Assembly (NCBI GenBank): GCA_000708835.1
Contig: DF237660.1
Span: 1-41,502 of the forward strand
Direction: 5' to 3'
Source: Klebsormidium nitens
Taxonomy: Eukaryota > Streptophyta > Klebsormidiophyceae > Klebsormidiales > Klebsormidiaceae
DNA: 41,502 nucleotides
Position 1 is the first letter of the stretch; every line of letters starts with the position of its first letter. The position numbers and the translations under genes are program-made. This document shows, in pieces, positions 39,401-41,502 of the stretch. The notes under the pieces are model-generated. The model saw only the letters and a program-made list of their open reading frames with translations, did not search any database and was not told where the DNA came from.

Positions 39401-41502
39401 CGGCAAAAGCGCGGCAGACGGTTGAAGGACATTTTTGAGAAGAAGACCAGTGCGCAAGTGATTTCGCTTAGAGGAAGCTGACGGGTCAAAGATTGACCAA
39501 GGGGAAAGCCGTTTAACGAGTACCTTACGGAGTTTCGTGAGATCAAGGCTGAGCTTGATGAAACGTTCTTACTCCTTGTTAGCATGGGAGAGGCGCGAAG
39601 GCGCCTGCTGATAAACTCAGTCTCGGCTCGAGAAGGTGGTGTAAAGGTTACACCTTTGGTGGAATCCAGAGACTACATGTTTCATCCTGCTCCTTCTTGG
39701 GAGTTGCATGCATAATCTCATGTGTATGATATTATGAGTCGCAGAGGCTTGCGATCCGTGCACATGCATAGACTCAGACAGTATGCCCGTTTGAATTCAA
39801 CCGGATCCGGCCATTCGACGGCGGAACTGGCTCGGGGTTTAACTCGGGGGCGCACTGCGCGTTGTTGAAACACAGCGTTGTTGGAAGTGATCGTTGTGGG
39901 GCATCATCAATCTCTGGACCGCAATTTTCAGAGGGCGCCTACTGGCGACAATGGCTGCCGGAAATATCAAGGTTCACCAGTGGAACCTGCGTTTGCTCTA
40001 TGGCCCTATCGTTTTTGGCAGTAAAGCAATTGGAGAGCATCTCTCAGGAGCTCTGCAATGATGCTAGATGCACTTATCCTGTCTGACCACACAAGTATTA
40101 CCCATAATGGCCTCAACGAGCAAATGGCCTGAAAGAGTGCGAGCGCCTGCCGTCTTGCTGGTGGGTTCAAAGCCTGACAGCAACGGAAATTGATTGTATC
40201 ATTGAGCTTACTAGTGCTCAAGCTGGCTGCCGCAGCATTGAAGTGCAGCTACTTTGAAGCATCAGATTGCCGGGAGGCTTCAAAAAATTGTGGCACATTG
40301 AAAGCCCATTTAAAGCCACAGAAGAAGGAAGGGGCAGCAACCTAAGCTAAGTTCCCAGCTCACTGTCGAAGCTTGGCTGTGCGTTGTTATTTATCTGGAT
40401 GTAAGCCGTTTGCTAGCTGTGCCCGTGTTTATTCAAAACTTTCCATTCAACGGTAAGTCAATGTGATGACGGAATTTGTGGGTCAGGACTGAGATCCAGT
40501 GCTGGACAAAAAGCAACAGGTGCTTAATCTGCCTTGGCAATGGCCTTTGCAATGAATCTGGATGCACCAATCTCAGACTGAGAGACTGGAGTACAAGCAA
40601 TGTGCTGGCGTTGAATGAGCAATGTTCGGAAAGCCTCGGGGACCCGGAAAGCCACCTACTTGAAAGCTACAATACAAGTTCGATCCAATTAGAAGCCACA
40701 CAGCAACTAGATACTGTTTCTTTCCTGTTTAGTTCGTTTCAAGGTTTAAAACATCCCAACAAGGTGCAACACCTCCAAGTCGATAACTCGCCAAAGAACC
40801 TTGCCCTGCTAGACCCCGGCTAGTTCACACTTACCATGGGCACTTGCTCCTAAAATACCGCTAAGCTCCAGAATGAACTTCATTCAGTGCCAACCTTTTT
40901 TTAGCCACCTTCTGATCATCATTCGGCTGCTATCCTTCCCGCACTTTTCATTTTCAATGAAAACCACGGCCAACGTCCTGGCGCTTCCACTTCCATCCTA
41001 AACTAAGAAACAATCAGAAGCTGATGGTCATTGAATATGACTCGGCGATTACTCTGTGATCTTAGCATGTGCACTCTATGACTCTGGCCTTATCTCCCCA
41101 ATTCCCTTCTTCGATTTCTAAAAGCCACCGTTCTAAGTCTGGCGCCTACACCAAGTCTACTAGTCAGGGACCAGTTGACGCTCTGAACCCTCAAAAACTT
41201 TCTTGAATCTGTTTCAATGGAACATTTGCACCCCGGTTTGCACGAGCTAGAATATCTTGCCAATTGGCGGCCAATCAAAAAGTCTGCTCGTTGTTTTTGA
41301 AAGTTTCAGACGAGTACTGTGCTTGCTCGCTGTTTCAAGAGTGTCGGACGGATATTGTGCTTGCTTTCAGGATTTAATGTTCTAAACCTTGCATTTCAGA
41401 TGGATCTGTCTCGTCATATTAATATCGCATTGAGCCGTGTTACAATCCGGTGATTATGGTCAGCCGGATTACTCCGTGATTAGGGTTCGGACCGAGTTAG
41501 GG
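36438..41502. other. Gene-poor, AT-richer flank
   Basis: No intact gene or exon chain seen. Frames are short and without family motifs. A decayed gag-like scrap lies at 39419-39600. Near the right edge a GATTACTCYGTGAT motif appears twice (41044-41060 and 41463-41485) and GTGCTTGCT occurs twice around 41320-41365, suggesting further degenerate repeats. Confidence 0.5.
39419..39600 (+). pseudogene. Decayed copia-type gag fragment
   Basis: Three consecutive frame pieces read RLKDIFEKKTSAQVISLRG, LTGQRLTKGK and FNEYLTEFREIKAELDE followed by a leucine-rich end. This order (LR..L.....KG...NEYL..F..I...L) is that of Ty1/copia gag (UBN2-like). A stop and shifts between pieces show it is dead. No LTRs or pol could be recognised around it. 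Confidence 0.4.

Overview
The window is eukaryotic nuclear DNA from the green-plant lineage. The clearest anchor is a seven-exon RETICULATA-RELATED (DUF3411, chloroplast envelope) gene at 33965-36437, with GT-AG introns whose phases close exactly. I cannot name the species. A streptophyte alga or an early-diverging plant would fit, but that is inference.

Layout. 25-2974 (+) is the 3' part of a five-exon gene with a Crinkler/REase-like C-terminal signature. 2975-5374 holds nothing I can support. From about 5.7 to 33.2 kb lies a gene-dense block of mobile or viral character. (i) 6731-20672 (+) is a gene of at least 21 exons: an N-terminal Cys-rich and low-complexity region, then a herpes-type archaeo-eukaryotic primase (UL52-like) exon, then a herpes UL9-type origin-binding helicase exon, apparently spliced into one protein. 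(ii) 21.1-26.8 kb is a compact, intronless, lower-GC block: a HIRAN protein, an unknown protein, a tyrosine recombinase, a small Cys protein on the minus strand, and a primase/SF3-helicase fusion. This is the replication and integration set of polinton-like viruses and virophages, but no capsid or packaging gene is visible. (iii) 27060-32006 (-) is a KDZ-like (RNase H-fold) transposase gene with a Cys-rich N-terminal part. 33965-36437 returns to a normal host gene. 36.4-41.5 kb is gene-poor and AT-richer, with a decayed copia-type gag scrap.

Three small intronless genes sit antisense inside introns of the large genes: 12587-13099 and 15820-16197 inside the primase-helicase gene, and 29223-30146 inside the transposase gene (where it is antisense to the minus-strand host gene). 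The first two share a TACTTAGGG-type element 38-41 nt before ATG. Looser versions lie before the HIRAN gene and the third nested gene.

A roughly 62-bp element with 12-bp inverted ends (GGTCCACACSTT ... AACGTGTGGACC) recurs about 23 times in four clusters. The three left clusters (5.7-6.6, 11.3-12.1, 15.4-15.6 kb) run one way and the right cluster (32.3-33.15 kb) runs the other way. The outermost clusters therefore bracket the whole mobile block as inverted arrays, just inside the two host-like genes.

Reading frames break in four places: 17619-17622, about 26175, about 26265, and 29.0-29.1 kb. Each is explained by a single missing base, and three fall on homopolymers. Either the block is beginning to decay or the assembly under-calls homopolymers. 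My main inference is that 5.7-33.2 kb is a large composite or giant mobile element, or an endogenised virus-derived locus, combining two replication modules (primase-UL9 and primase-SF3) with two DNA-mobilising enzymes (tyrosine recombinase and KDZ-like transposase).
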